Source of the DNA: Erythrobacter sp.
Lineage (GTDB): Bacteria; Pseudomonadota; Alphaproteobacteria; Sphingomonadales; Sphingomonadaceae
Direction: 5' to 3'
NCBI GenBank assembly: GCA_029937545.1
Contig: JAPYPR010000012.1
Coordinates: forward strand, 1-62,291
DNA length: 62,291 nt
In this document: positions 51,423 through 60,900 of the stretch, one piece after another
Layout: each line of letters starts with the position of its first letter
Numbering within the stretch: the stretch's first letter is position 1
Position numbers and translations under genes: made by a program
Notes under the pieces: model-generated
The model's database searches: none
What the model was told of the DNA's origin: nothing
The model's input: only the letters and a program-made list of their open reading frames with translations

Positions 51423-52428
51423 CTGCAAGCAACCCCACACTCATGGCGTAGTAATTCGAGCAGTTGTATTCGAGGATCGCCCGATAATTTGACGTTAAGA
51501 GCCAAGCAGGCGTGCCCGGGCCGTCAGGCTGGAACAGCGTAACCAGCGTGTCGGGCGCGAGCGCGCGCTGCGGTTGGACGCCAAGCGCGCGCCATTCGGC
51601 GGCGGTCTTGTACACGCTGTGTCGCTCATGTACGCGATTGCAAACAGGCGCATCGATGGAGGTCCGATAGGCATCGATATTGAACCCGTCGGGCACCGAT
51701 GCGCGAACTCCCCACGGTTGCCCGGCGCGCCAGCCAGAATCGCGGAAGTAGTTCGCGATGGAAGCGAGGGCGTCGGTACCGTTGTTCATGATATCGGCAC
51801 GCCCGTCGCCGTCACCGTCGGCGGCCAGCCGCAGATAGACTGAAGGCAGGAACTGTGGGTTGCCAAAGGCACCGGCCCAGCTGCCCTTGAGCTCGCTGCG
51901 CGAATAGCCCTTGTCGGCCACCTTCATGAGCGCGACCCATTCGCCGGCGAAAAGGTCGCGTCGGCGTCCTTCCCAAGCGAGGGTTGCGAGGGCCTGCGAG
52001 AGATCGAACCCTCCCTTCACCGCGCCGTATGCTGTTTCGTGTCCCCAAATCGCCACGAGGATTTCGGCCGGTACACCATACTCGCTTTCGATGGCACGAA
52101 GGCGAGAACGATAATTGGCATACGCCCGCTGGCCGCCATTGATACGCGCGCTGTCCACATGCGTGGCGATGTATGGCGCCAACGGGGGATAACCACTGCG
52201 AGTGGGTGAACCCGGCTGTGACTGGTCGAGCTGGATTACGCGCTGGTTGGGTTCGAGACCGGCGGTCATGCGCTGTAGCGTGCTTTCGGAAACGCCCTCG
52301 GCGCGCGCTCGGGCGATCAGCAATTGCATATAGGCGTCGAACGACAGATCGCTCTGCGCTGATGCGGACGTGGCAGGTAACGACAGGGCAAAAGCGGCGG
52401 TGAGGGCAAGGATTTTCTTCAATGTCAT
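51406..52428 (-). CDS. MltB-type lytic murein transglycosylase
   Basis: A 340-residue peptidoglycan lytic transglycosylase of the MltB/Slt35 family. It has a signal peptide ending near SASAQS and no lipobox, so it is soluble in the periplasm. The catalytic Glu is in AIWGHETAYGAVKGGFD, and the GAFGNPQFLPSVY and DGDGRADIMN segments match the family, the last resembling the calcium loop of Slt35. Its 3' end overlaps the RlpA-like gene, linking two cell-wall factors. The tRNA-Ser gene lies upstream on the other strand. Confidence 0.92.
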   Translation of the reverse strand: MTLKKILALTAAFALSLPATSASAQSDLSFDAYMQLLIARARAEGVSESTLQRMTAGLEPNQRVIQLDQSQPGSPTRSGYPPLAPYIATHVDSARINGGQRAYANYRSRLRAIESEYGVPAEILVAIWGHETAYGAVKGGFDLSQALATLAWEGRRRDLFAGEWVALMKVADKGYSRSELKGSWAGAFGNPQFLPSVYLRLAADGDGDGRADIMNNGTDALASIANYFRDSGWRAGQPWGVRASVPDGFNIDAYRTSIDAPVCNRVHERHSVYKTAAEWRALGVQPQRALAPDTLVTLFQPDGPGTPAWLLTSNYRAILEYNCSNYYAMSVGLLADEIAR

Positions 52429-52547
52429 GTCCCAATTCTCGCAGACGCGAGATGAATGGCAAGTGTCGGATTTGGCGCGAGCTCACGAAATGAGCTTCGC
52501 CGGTCGTGACAAGCCGCATGCTTGACGCTAGCTAGCCTCTAGCTCGC

Positions 52548-52637
52548 GGACAGGTGGCAGAGCGGTTGAATGCACCGGTCTTGAAAACCGGCAAGGGTGC
52601 AAGCCCTTCGTGGGTTCGAATCCCACCCTGTCCGCCA
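52548..52637 (+). tRNA. tRNA-Ser (anticodon TGA)
   Basis: A 90-base class II tRNA. Acceptor stem GGACAGG (52548-52554) pairs with CCTGTCC (52627-52633), followed by discriminator G and an encoded CCA. The anticodon stem CCGGT/ACCGG encloses loop CTTGAAA, giving anticodon TGA at 52582-52584 (reads UCA). The long variable arm and GGTTCGAATC T-loop agree with serine. It converges with a small acidic-protein gene ending one base beyond. Confidence 0.97.
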
Positions 52638-52638
52638 G

Positions 52639-52824
52639 CTAGTCCGTCTTCTTTTTAGGACCGCGAACCAGAGACTGATCGGCACGTTGCGAGGCGGGAT
52701 AATCCTCTGCCTCGATGCTCGATTGGTTTTTCAAAGCGATGTGATCTTCCACGATACCGCCATCGCGCTGCGCTTCCAGATCGTCTTCCTCACCCTGCGG
52801 CTGATCGTCGATTTCATATTCCAT
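52639..52824 (-). CDS. Small acidic protein of unknown function
   Basis: A 61-residue hydrophilic protein, very acidic at the front (EYEIDDQPQGEEDDLEAQRDGG) and basic at the end (RGPKKKTD), with no signal or membrane helix. The ATG at 52824 has GGAGA a few bases upstream, which decides against an earlier ATG at 52851. I do not recognise the family. It ends one base from the tRNA-Ser gene on the opposite strand. Confidence 0.5.
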   Translation of the reverse strand: MEYEIDDQPQGEEDDLEAQRDGGIVEDHIALKNQSSIEAEDYPASQRADQSLVRGPKKKTD

Positions 52825-52875
52825 GATCGTCTCCTCATTACCGTAACGCATGATAAGACAATGGGTTGCAGCGGT

Positions 52876-53604
52876 TCAATCGACCGAGAGCCTGTACCGC
52901 GAAAGCGCCTTGTAGTCATTGCGGCAGGCATCGGCGACCCGGGCGTATTCTCCGTCCAGTTGCGGTCTCATCGGGAGCTGCACCGAAACCGGTGGATGCG
53001 TTGACCTTGTCGTACCAATGCGCACCCCAGACGCCGTCTTCGGCATGAGGGCCGGTTTGCCAAGACAGCATGGCTGGCTCCCACGGTATATCGAGAGCAT
53101 CGCACAGGCGTTCGAGTACGCGAGCTGGATCTGCGAGAATGTCGTCCGAAACCCCCACCGGTGGGACATGGCAGGAGCGATTTAGCTCGAACTCGAAATA
53201 GCGCCGTAGCTGCGCGAACCCCAACATCTCGGGGCGACGCAATTCGTTCTTCTTGCGATAGCTCGCCACGACCCTCTCGGGAGCGCGAATGAGGAAGGCA
53301 TGGCGATGTTCCGGCATGTCCTCGATCGAGACCGGCCCAACCATGTGGTGCGGCATGTGCTTCTGATACCAGACGGTTTACCGCCCGGTGCAGGCCCGGA
53401 TTGTGTCTCAAGGATCGAATGCCAGTCGCAATCCATCGCTTCGATCGTTTCGCGTCCGAGTGGATGAGCCTCCCTACTCGTATTCAGAAAGGCGCCGTAG
53501 AAAGGCTCGTCGGAAACGGCGCAGTCGCCGCGCGCTCCGAAGCTGCGCATCCTGGCGGTCGAGATGTTGCGCGGGCCGGACCACATAGCGATGCGAATGG
53601 TCAT
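52876..53604 (-). pseudogene. Frameshifted sulfotransferase-like P-loop protein
   Basis: Three frames together encode one protein. The first (from 53604) is MTIRIAMWSGPRNISTARMRS, with the phosphosulfate-type loop GPRNIST, to about 53375. There one missing base breaks it, and the match resumes in another frame with WYQKHMPHHMVGP, LIRAPERVVASYRKKNEL and so on. A second break near 52971 shifts to a third frame ending in ARVADACRNDYKALSRYRLSVD. The start overlaps the aminotransferase stop (ATGA), so the two formed an operon. Function would be sulfotransferase-like, substrate unknown. Sequencing error is the alternative cause. Confidence 0.8.
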
Positions 53605-54535
53605 AGGCGGTCCCGCCCCGCGACATCCTTTGCCAGGCGGTCGAGATAGAGCTGCTGGAGGCGCTCGACGACGGGGCCGCGCTGCTTAGAAATCACGCGA
53701 CCGTCGATCGTTCCCACCGGGGCTACGCCAGCAAAGGTTCCGGTAGTGAAAGCCTCTTCGGTGCCATAGGCGTGCGTCAGCGAGAAGTTGCGCTCTTGAA
53801 CCGTCATGTCGGCCTCCCTCGCGATCTCGATCACCACGCCGCGGCGTGATCCCGTCGAGGCAATAGTCGCCGCTGGCAGTCCACACTTCACCCTCGCGCA
53901 CGATGAAGAAGTGCGTCGAATTGCAGGTCGCAACGAAGCTGTGCGGGTCGAGCATCAGGCCCTCGTCCGCCCCGGCCTGCGCTGCCTGAATGCAGGCGGT
54001 GATGCAGTTGAGCTTGCTGTGCGAATTGAGCATCGGGTCCTGCACGTCGGGATAGCCGCGGCGAACATGCACCGTGGCGAGCGTCAGCATGCGCGTTGCG
54101 GTTTCCGGTACCGGTTCCTTCCACTCCGGGATCATGACGATCGTCGCGGGTGTCACCACTACGCGCGGATCCTGATAGGGCGTGGAGCGGATGCCCCGGG
54201 TGACCATCAGCCGGATATGGACGCTCGCCCCATCCATCCCGTTCGCGTCGAGCACGGCGTAGAGTCGGCGCTCCATCTCCTCGCGCGTGATGCCGATGTC
54301 CATGTGGATCGCCTTCGCCCCGCGCCAGAGCCGGTCGAGATGGCGATCGAGGAAGGCAAGCCTTCCATGATGCAGACGAATGCCTTCCCACGCCCCATCC
54401 CCCAGCATGAAGCCACTGTCGATCACGCTGATCTTGGCAGCGGGGCGGCGGTAGTGGTCGCCATTAATGTCGATCAGCAAATTCTCGTTGCGCTCGTCGG
54501 CGACGTAGAGATGTGTTCCGGGTTTCGACGTCCAT
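53601..54535 (-). pseudogene. Frameshifted class IV aminotransferase (BCAT/D-amino-acid type)
   Basis: A PLP fold-type IV aminotransferase. The main frame has LLIDINGDHYRRP, DSGFMLGDGAWEGIR, the lysine region NSHSKLNCITACIQAAQAGADEGLMLD and FVATCNSTHFFIV. Near 53848 one inserted base shifts it, and GVVIEIAREADMTVQERNFSLTHAYGTEEAFTTGTFAGVAPV continues in another frame. The N-terminus (THLYVADERNENLLIDING) has no start codon in frame, as a TGA lies just before it; the ATG at 54535, coupled to the KefC stop (TGATG), is in a different frame, indicating a second break. Probably non-functional unless these are sequence errors. Confidence 0.82.
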
Positions 54536-56394
54536 CAGTGGCCCCCCTTCAGGATTTCATCCATCTGCTCTCGGAGGATCGGATCCCACTCGCTGCCCAG
54601 TTCCTTGACCTTGGCGATCAGCGGCTCGTTCTGCTCGAAGGGGATGTCCATATCGTAGAGATCGGCGACTTCACGCATCGAGCTTCGGTCCATTTCCTCG
54701 AATGCGTTGGTGGCCGCCTGCGCCTGCTGGCGGTCCATGCCCAGGACCTCGAATGCCGAGCGGCCCATGCGCAGCGAGCTGTCGTAGGTCTCGCGGATGA
54801 TGTCGCGGCAGCCATAGGCCCACAGCTCGTAGACGTGGTTCCGGTCGATCGCTCGCGCGGTAACGTGCAGCTTCGGGAAGTTGGCGACGGCATATTTGAC
54901 CAAGCGGTCGATCTGCCCCTTCTCGTCGAGCGCGACGACCAGCAGCCTGGCCTTGTCGATACCAGCCGAGGCCAGCAGGTCGGGCCGCGTCGCATCGCCG
55001 AAGTAACTGCGAAAGCCGAACTTGCGAACCATCTCGAGGTGCTTGCTGTCGTAGTCGATCACCGTGGTGGAGTAGCCCGCGGCCTGCAGCATGCGGTCGA
55101 CGATACCGCCGACCCGGCCGCGCCCGGCGATAATGACCTGGTTTTCCCCGTCGATCGTGTCCGCCTCGGCCTGCTGGCCCGTGCAACAGGCGCGCGCCAC
55201 CACCTTGTCGTAGAGGATGAAGAGCAGCGGCGTGACCAGCATCGTCAGCGCGACAACGAGCAGCAGCAGATCTGCCATCGCCTGGTTCAACACGGCATTG
55301 CCGACGGCAAAGGCGATCAGGACGAACGCGAATTCGCCCGCTTGCGGCAGGCTAAGTGCGAACAGCCAGAGCGCCTGCCGCCGCAGTCCGTAGCTGTAGC
55401 CGACAAGCAGCAGCACCGCCATCTTGACGAGGATGACCACCGCCGCCCAGAAGACGACTTCGCCGATCATTCCGGCCGCGAGTCCGAAGTCTATCCCGGC
55501 ACCGACGGTGATGAAGAACAGGCCCAGCAGCAGGCCCTTGAACGGATCGACGTCGCTTTCGAGCTCGTGCCGGTACTCGCTCGTCGCGAGCACGACACCG
55601 GCGACGAAGGCCCCCAGCGCCGGTGAGAGGCCGACGAGCGACATCAGCAGGGCGATCCCGATCACGACGATCAGCGCAGCCGCCGTGAACAGCTCGCGCA
55701 AATTAGCTGCGGCGATGTAGCGGAACAGCGGGCGGATCGCGTAGATGCCGATCGCGACGACCGCGGCAACTGCGGCAACTCGCGACAGGCCGGCGAGCCA
55801 GACCGGCATCGGCTCGGTCAAGTCGATCCCGCCATGCGCGCCCTCCCCTCCGTGCCCCGACGCTGCGACGCCGTGGAGCTCCGGCATGGCAAGCAGAGGC
55901 AGCAGCGCAAGGACCGGGATAACCGCCACGTCCTGTACCAGCAGCACCGAGAAGCTTGCCTCGCCGCCTTCGCTGCGCAGGAGGTTCTTCTCGGTCAGTG
56001 TCTGGACGATGATCGCCGTGGATGAGAGCGCGAGGATGAGCGCGATGGCCAGCGCGGTCTGCCACGGGTTCGCTGCGATCAGCCCGATCGCGAAGATCGC
56101 CGCGGTCGTCAGCAGCACCTGTCCGCCGCCCAGCCCGGCCAGCTTGCCACGCATATCCCACAGGCGCGCGGGCTCTATTTCCAGGCCGATGATGAAGAGC
56201 ATCATCACCACGCCGAACTCGGCGAACACCTGCAGCGCCTCCACATCGACGTTCAGCGCACCTAGCAGCGGGCTGATCGCCATGCCCGCCAGCAGATAGC
56301 CGAGCACCGAGCCGAGGCCGAAGCGGCTCGCCAGGGGGACGGCCACCACCCCTGCGACGAGGAGCAGGAAGGCGAGGATCAGGAAGCTGGTCAT
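54535..56394 (-). CDS. KefC-type CPA2 monovalent cation/proton antiporter
   Basis: A 619-residue membrane antiporter. About twelve helices of the Na+/H+ exchanger type (GSVLGYLLAGMAISP, LALSSTAIIVQTL, GAFVAGVVLATSE) fill residues 1-400. A TrkA-N/RCK domain with NAD-binding GRGRVGGIVDRML follows (about 415-535), then a C-terminal regulatory tail. It is of the glutathione-gated potassium efflux (KefB/C) type, but the activator gene kefF/kefG is not seen here. It is intact, and its stop is coupled to the decayed aminotransferase gene. Confidence 0.92.
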   Translation of the reverse strand: MTSFLILAFLLLVAGVVAVPLASRFGLGSVLGYLLAGMAISPLLGALNVDVEALQVFAEFGVVMMLFIIGLEIEPARLWDMRGKLAGLGGGQVLLTTAAIFAIGLIAANPWQTALAIALILALSSTAIIVQTLTEKNLLRSEGGEASFSVLLVQDVAVIPVLALLPLLAMPELHGVAASGHGGEGAHGGIDLTEPMPVWLAGLSRVAAVAAVVAIGIYAIRPLFRYIAAANLRELFTAAALIVVIGIALLMSLVGLSPALGAFVAGVVLATSEYRHELESDVDPFKGLLLGLFFITVGAGIDFGLAAGMIGEVVFWAAVVILVKMAVLLLVGYSYGLRRQALWLFALSLPQAGEFAFVLIAFAVGNAVLNQAMADLLLLVVALTMLVTPLLFILYDKVVARACCTGQQAEADTIDGENQVIIAGRGRVGGIVDRMLQAAGYSTTVIDYDSKHLEMVRKFGFRSYFGDATRPDLLASAGIDKARLLVVALDEKGQIDRLVKYAVANFPKLHVTARAIDRNHVYELWAYGCRDIIRETYDSSLRMGRSAFEVLGMDRQQAQAATNAFEEMDRSSMREVADLYDMDIPFEQNEPLIAKVKELGSEWDPILREQMDEILKGGH

Positions 56395-56429
56395 CGCCCT
56401 CCCCTATCTTGCCCGGTCAGATGTGCCCA

Positions 56430-57845
56430 TCAGATATGCAGGGCCCGCCCATCGCTCGCGAGCACGCTCTCGTGCATGCTCTCGCTGATCGTGGGATGCG
56501 GGAAGACGGTCTGCATCAGCTCCGCCTCGGTCGTCTCCAGCGTCTTGCCGACGACGAAGCCCTGGATCATCTCGGTCACTTCCGCGCCGACCATGTGCGC
56601 GCCCAGCAGCTCGCCGGTCTTTGCGTCGAACACGGTCTTGCAGAAGCCTTCCGCTTCGCCCAGCGCGATGGCCTTGCCATTGCCGATGAAGGGGAAGGTG
56701 CCGGCCTTGACCTCGTGGCCCGCTTCCTTCGCCTTCTCCTCTGTCAGGCCGACGCTGGCGATCTGCGGGTGGCAATAGGTGCAGCCCGGGATGTTGGCGC
56801 GGTCGAGCGCATGCGGGTGGAGGCCTTTCACACCCAGCTCGGTCGCGATGGCTTCGGCAGCAGTCACGCCTTCGTGGCTCGCCTTGTGCGCCAGCCAGGG
56901 GCCGGGGGTGCAGTCGCCGATGGCCCACAGGCCCTTCGACTTGGTGCGCCCCATCCCGTCGATCTGGATGAAGCCGCGGTCCATCTCGACCAGCTTGTCG
57001 AGACCGATGTTCTCGGTGTTCGGCACGATGCCGATGGCGACGATGCAATGGCTGAACTCGGTTTCGCTGACCTTGCCCTTCGCATCCTTGATCTTCGCCT
57101 TCACGCCTTTGCCGGAGACCTTGAGGTCCTCGACGCCTGCGCCGGTCATGATCGTCATGCCCTGCTTGGTCAGGTTCTTCTCGAGGAAGGCGGAAACGTC
57201 CCTGTCCTCCACCGGCACGATCCGGTCGAGCATCTCGACCACGGTCACATCGGCACCCATGTCGTTGTAGAAGCTCGCGAACTCGATCCCGATCGCGCCG
57301 CTGCCGATCACCAGCAGCTTTTTCGGCATTTCCGGCGGGGTCATGGCAGTGCGATAGGTCCACACGCGCTTGCCGTCAGCCTCGGCGAAGGGCAGGTCGC
57401 GGGCGCGGGCACCGGTGGCGACGATCACGTGATTGGCGGAGAGCTTCTCCTCGCCCTTCTCGCCTTTGACGGTGAGGCTGGTCGGGCCGGTCAGCGTGCC
57501 CTCCCCCATGTGCACCGCGATTGTGTTCTTCTTCATCAGGTGCGTGACGCCCTGGTTGAGCTGCCTGGCTACGCCGCGGCTGCGCTTCACGACCGCTTCG
57601 AGGTCGGCCTCGATCTTCCCTGCAATCTTCAGACCATAATCGCCCGCATGCTCCATAAAGTGCTTAATCTCGGCAGAGCGCAGCAGCGCCTTGGTCGGAA
57701 TGCAGCCCCAGTTGAGGCAAATGCCGCCGAGCAGCTCGCGCTCCACGATGGCCGTCTTCAGCCCCAGCTGCGCGCAGCGGATCGCCGCGACATAGCCGCC
57801 GGGTCCGCTGCCGAGCACGATTACGTCATATTGGGTGTCAGCCAT
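56430..57845 (-). CDS. lpdA: Dihydrolipoyl dehydrogenase
   Basis: A 471-residue FAD disulfide oxidoreductase, the E3 subunit of pyruvate dehydrogenase and related complexes. The FAD motif is GSGPGGYVAA near the start, and the redox cysteines are Cys 43 and Cys 48 in GGICLNWGCIPTKALL. The NAD motif is VIGSGAIGIEFAS, and the C-terminal dimer domain carries the catalytic His in HPHPTISE. It lies downstream of pdhC with the thioesterase and the orphan gene in between. Confidence 0.95.
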   Translation of the reverse strand: MADTQYDVIVLGSGPGGYVAAIRCAQLGLKTAIVERELLGGICLNWGCIPTKALLRSAEIKHFMEHAGDYGLKIAGKIEADLEAVVKRSRGVARQLNQGVTHLMKKNTIAVHMGEGTLTGPTSLTVKGEKGEEKLSANHVIVATGARARDLPFAEADGKRVWTYRTAMTPPEMPKKLLVIGSGAIGIEFASFYNDMGADVTVVEMLDRIVPVEDRDVSAFLEKNLTKQGMTIMTGAGVEDLKVSGKGVKAKIKDAKGKVSETEFSHCIVAIGIVPNTENIGLDKLVEMDRGFIQIDGMGRTKSKGLWAIGDCTPGPWLAHKASHEGVTAAEAIATELGVKGLHPHALDRANIPGCTYCHPQIASVGLTEEKAKEAGHEVKAGTFPFIGNGKAIALGEAEGFCKTVFDAKTGELLGAHMVGAEVTEMIQGFVVGKTLETTEAELMQTVFPHPTISESMHESVLASDGRALHI

Positions 57846-58014
57846 GATTCGTCTCTGGTATCTCTCGTTTCGTCTCAGACATGGACCGGGTGTTACACAG
57901 TCCAGGCGGGAAAATTCTTCGCGGGCGCGAGCGGGTGATTTCGGCAGAAGGCAAAGATGGGCGGGCGGTGATCATGCGCTCCGTCTGCCATGAACGGCCC
58001 TGTGTAGGACAGGC

Positions 58015-58401
58015 TCACGCCCACTTGCCTCCAACCGCGCGGACCGGGCGCGGTTTGTCGTCGTCGCCCAGCATGACGAATTTGAACGTGCCGCTCGCCA
58101 CCTTGGTCTCGGCCTCGCCATTGCGCTCGCGGGCGATGGCCTCGGCGGCGATGGTCAGCGAGGTGTTGCCGGTGGCGAGGATTTCGCAATAGACCGACAG
58201 CTCGTCACCCACGGCCATCGTGCCGGGAAAGGCGAAGTCGGTAGCCGAGACGACCACCGCCTTGCCCTGCCCCTCCCGGCTCGCAAGCGATCCTGCGCCC
58301 AGCGCCATCTGGCTCATCAGCCACCCGCCGAACACCCCGCCATAGGGGTTGAGGTCGGTCGGCATCGCCGTGACGCGGATGAGGGGGGAGCGGTCAGTCA
58401 T
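58015..58401 (-). CDS. Hotdog-fold acyl-CoA thioesterase
   Basis: A 128-residue YciA-type acyl-CoA thioesterase. The fold signature is NPYGGVFGGWLMSQMALGAGSLA, with the hotdog helix, and a catalytic Asp in SATDFAFPGTMAVGDEL. The C-terminus has the expected TFKFVMLGDDDKPRPV strand. The ATG at 58401 lies eight bases inside the preceding orphan membrane gene, so it is coupled to pdhC. It would hydrolyse short acyl-CoAs. Between its end and lpdA there are 169 bases with no supported gene. Confidence 0.87.
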   Translation of the reverse strand: MTDRSPLIRVTAMPTDLNPYGGVFGGWLMSQMALGAGSLASREGQGKAVVVSATDFAFPGTMAVGDELSVYCEILATGNTSLTIAAEAIARERNGEAETKVASGTFKFVMLGDDDKPRPVRAVGGKWA

Positions 58402-58912
58402 CGCTAACGACTCTGGTGCGATGTTTTCGGCCTGCAATTCCTCCAGCCACCGAAATGCCGGCAAAGAAGATTAAAACAGCTGCGAGCAGGTTGGCAATCC
58501 ATTCTACAGTGACTGCGACCGACCTCGGCAAATCGAGGCTCGAACAAGCGCCGTCGACAGTTTCTATGTTCACTCTCGACTCCGTGTATTGGTCCAGAGC
58601 TTCAGATCGCTTTTGCGGCGCTTCCCGGATTGTCTCGTCGAGTCCATCGATCTGGTTGTTTGCACCCTCACCATGGTTTTCCGAGATATGTTCCCGCAAG
58701 TCTGATGCCCGGGATTGCATGCGATCGATAATTAGAAAATCGATGCCGGAGAGAAGTTCTTCACGTTCTAATTTTTCTCGGAATTCCTGGCAGTAGCTTA
58801 TCTGGGAATCGAGATAAGTGCCACCCAGCGAGATCACCGACGCCAGTATTAGCGCCGCAAGGGCAACGCCATTCTTCGCGCTCAAACCACCAGCCCCATC
58901 GGGTTCTCGCAC
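58394..58912 (-). CDS. Orphan membrane protein between pdhC and the thioesterase
   Basis: A protein of up to 172 residues with a helix near the N-terminus (about 14-31) and another near the C-terminus (about 138-160), joined by a charged helical region (about 35-125). It has two Cys (SYCQEF, DGACSSL). I recognise no family. The GTG at 58912 starts within the pdhC end; a TTG at 58885 is an alternative. Base composition drops to about half GC, clearly below its neighbours. It may be a recent arrival that keeps coupling to both flanking genes. Confidence 0.65.
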   Translation of the reverse strand: MREPDGAGGLSAKNGVALAALILASVISLGGTYLDSQISYCQEFREKLEREELLSGIDFLIIDRMQSRASDLREHISENHGEGANNQIDGLDETIREAPQKRSEALDQYTESRVNIETVDGACSSLDLPRSVAVTVEWIANLLAAVLIFFAGISVAGGIAGRKHRTRVVSDD

Positions 58913-60195
58913 AATTGTTGGAACGCCTGCATCAGCGCCGCTCCATCGGCGCCGTCGATAGCGCGGTGGTCGAAGCTACCAGTCGCGCTCATCACCGTGG
59001 CGACGCCGAGTGCGCCGTCGATCACATGCGGCCGCTTCTCGCCTGCACCCACAGCGAGGATCATCGCCTGCGGCGGGTTGATCACCGCGTCGAACTGCTT
59101 GGTGCCGAACATTCCGAGATTGGAAAGGCTGGCCGTGCCGCCCTGATATTCCTGCGGCTGCAATTTGCCGTCCTTGGCCTTGCCCGCGAGTTCCTTCATC
59201 TCGGTGCTGATTTCGGCCAAGCCTTTGCGCCCTGCATCGCGGATGATCGGGGTAATAAGACCCGACGGCGCGGCGACCGCGACCGAAATGTCCTGCCGCG
59301 CATACTCGAACAGCTCGTCGCCCTGGAAGCTGACGTTGCACTTGGGCACGCGCTGCAATGCGCGGGCCAGCGCCTTGATCAGCAGATCGTTGACCGACAG
59401 CTTTACCCCGTCCGCCTCGAGGCTGGCATTGAGCTGCTTGCGCAGGTCGAGCAGCGCATCGAGCCGCACGTCCACGGTGAGGTAGATGTGCGGGATGGTC
59501 TGCTTGGCTTCGGTCAGGCGGCGCGCGATGACCTTGCGGATTTTGTTGAGTTTTTGCGCTTCGTATGGCGCATCCAGCTCGCCGCCCTGCGGTGCAGCTT
59601 TCGGACTGGCGGTGGCGGGTGCAGATGCGTCCCTGGCGGGCGCTGCGCCCGGTTTCGCGCCTTGGACATCGGCCTTGACGATCCGGCCATTGGGGCCGCT
59701 GCCTTCTACGCCTGACAAATCGATACCCTGCTGCTTGGCAACCCGTTTGGCCAGTGGCGAAGCGATAATGCGGTCACCATCCGATTTTGCTGCTGCGGGT
59801 TTGGGAGCCGGTGCTGGTGCAGGCGGAGGAGGTGCTGGTGCGACAGGAGCAGGTGCGGCAGGCGCGCTTGCCTTTTCCGATTCGTCCGCAGGCTTTCCCT
59901 TGGTCTTTGCGTCATCCGACGGTGCAGCAGCCGCCGCCTCGGCCAGATCCTCGCCTTCTTCCGCGAGCATCGCGATGACGGTGCCGACCTTCACGCCTTC
60001 GCTGCCCTCGTCCACTGCGATCGAGGCGATGGTGCCCTCGTCCACGGCTTCGAATTCCATCGTCGCCTTGTCGGTTTCGATCTCGGCCATGATGTCCCCG
60101 GCTTCCACCTTGTCGCCCGGCTTCACCAGCCATTTGGCGAGCGTGCCCTCCTCCATGGTGGGCGACAGGGCGGGCATCTTGATCGGCGTGGGCAT
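58882..60195 (-). CDS. pdhC: Dihydrolipoamide acetyltransferase, E2 of pyruvate dehydrogenase
   Basis: A 437-residue core subunit. The lipoyl domain (1-80, Lys 43 in ETDKATMEF) is followed by an Ala/Pro/Glu linker, an E3/E1-binding domain ([31 protein letters not shown]), another Ala/Pro linker, and the CoA-dependent acetyltransferase domain. That domain has the catalytic [11 protein letters not shown] motif (His and Asp) near the end. The ATG at 60195 begins MPTPIKMP. It acts with PdhA, PdhB (about 40 kb away) and LpdA, and diverges from the stress-protein gene. Confidence 0.95.
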   Translation of the reverse strand: MPTPIKMPALSPTMEEGTLAKWLVKPGDKVEAGDIMAEIETDKATMEFEAVDEGTIASIAVDEGSEGVKVGTVIAMLAEEGEDLAEAAAAAPSDDAKTKGKPADESEKASAPAAPAPVAPAPPPPAPAPAPKPAAAKSDGDRIIASPLAKRVAKQQGIDLSGVEGSGPNGRIVKADVQGAKPGAAPARDASAPATASPKAAPQGGELDAPYEAQKLNKIRKVIARRLTEAKQTIPHIYLTVDVRLDALLDLRKQLNASLEADGVKLSVNDLLIKALARALQRVPKCNVSFQGDELFEYARQDISVAVAAPSGLITPIIRDAGRKGLAEISTEMKELAGKAKDGKLQPQEYQGGTASLSNLGMFGTKQFDAVINPPQAMILAVGAGEKRPHVIDGALGVATVMSATGSFDHRAIDGADGAALMQAFQQLCENPMGLVV

Positions 60196-60322
60196 GTTTA
60201 CGTTACGTCCTCGCTTGGGAGAGAGTTCGCTCGCACCTCTGGCCAAAATGGCCCGGGCAAGCAAGGTCCTTGCGCAGAATACGAATTACAAGTTAGTCCG
60301 CACCCGAGAGAGGGGACTTTGG

Positions 60323-60775
60323 ATGCGTATCTATCTGGTTGTGATGGACGAAACCGAGGAGGCGAAGCGGGCGCTGCGTTTCGCCAGCCTGCGCGCCCAC
60401 AAAACCGGCGGTACCGTGCACATTTTGGCGCTGGTGCCGCAGCAGACCTTCAACGCCTTTGGCGGGGTGCAAGCGACGATCGAGCAGGAAGCGCGCGACC
60501 GGGCGGAGGTGATGGCCAACTCCGCCGCGGGCAACATCTTCGGCGAGATGGGCAAGATGCCGACCATCGCCGTGCGTCCTGGCCCGCCCGCCGACGTCAT
60601 CCGCAAATATATCGAGGAGCACGGCAATATCGCTGCGCTGGTGCTGGCGACGAGCGCGGAGGGTAATTCCGGCCCGCTCGTCAACCACTTCGCAGCGACG
60701 GCGGGCAATCTTCCCTGCCCGCTTTACCTGATCCCGGGCGGCATTTCGAAAGACGAGCTGGACGCGCTGGCCTGA
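60323..60775 (+). CDS. Universal stress protein
   Basis: A 150-residue UspA-fold protein. It starts MRIYLVVMDETEEAKRALRFA, the usual β1-loop-helix, and ends with PCPLYLIPGG. The ATP-binding glycine motif (GxxGxxxxGS) is weak: the loop reads ATSAEGNSGPLVNHFAA, which fits the Usp ATP site only loosely. The start is the ATG at 60323, with GGGG upstream. It faces away from pdhC across 127 bases that must hold both promoters. Confidence 0.88.
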   Translation: MRIYLVVMDETEEAKRALRFASLRAHKTGGTVHILALVPQQTFNAFGGVQATIEQEARDRAEVMANSAAGNIFGEMGKMPTIAVRPGPPADVIRKYIEEHGNIAALVLATSAEGNSGPLVNHFAATAGNLPCPLYLIPGGISKDELDALA

Positions 60776-60782
60776 CCGCTCA

Positions 60783-60863
60783 AGTCAGAGTGCCGCGCGT
60801 CGGATACCCCTCGTCGATCGAATAGGTCAGGCCTTCGAGCAGGCTGTCGAGCTTGGGCCGGGT
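60783..60863 (-). pseudogene. Short coding remnant between usp and rnr
   Basis: On the minus strand these bases translate as about 27 residues ending in a stop: KLDSLLEGLTYSIDEGYPTRGTLT. An in-frame TGA lies just before it and no start codon is seen. It may be the end of a lost gene or chance. The family is not recognised. Confidence 0.2.
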
Positions 60864-60900
60864 ACCGCATCAATGACTCCTACCCCGGCCCGTTCCGAAG

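Noticed and set aside
49488..51542. 684-residue plus-strand open frame
   Set aside because: Antisense to the carboxypeptidase and RlpA-like genes; no start signal or family match.
52548..52637. tRNA-Ser as an integration site for a mobile element
   Set aside because: No integrase, phage gene or second copy of the tRNA 3' end was seen downstream. The decayed genes nearby do not need such an event.
53806..55626. 606-residue plus-strand open frame
   Set aside because: Antisense to the aminotransferase remnant and KefC; same GC artefact.
57846..58014. A 32-codon frame between lpdA and the thioesterase gene
   Set aside because: Too short, no ribosome site or neighbour coupling, and no resemblance to any known family.
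59486..60322. N-terminal extension of the universal stress protein
   Set aside because: The added part is antisense to pdhC; the Usp fold begins at the ATG at 60323.
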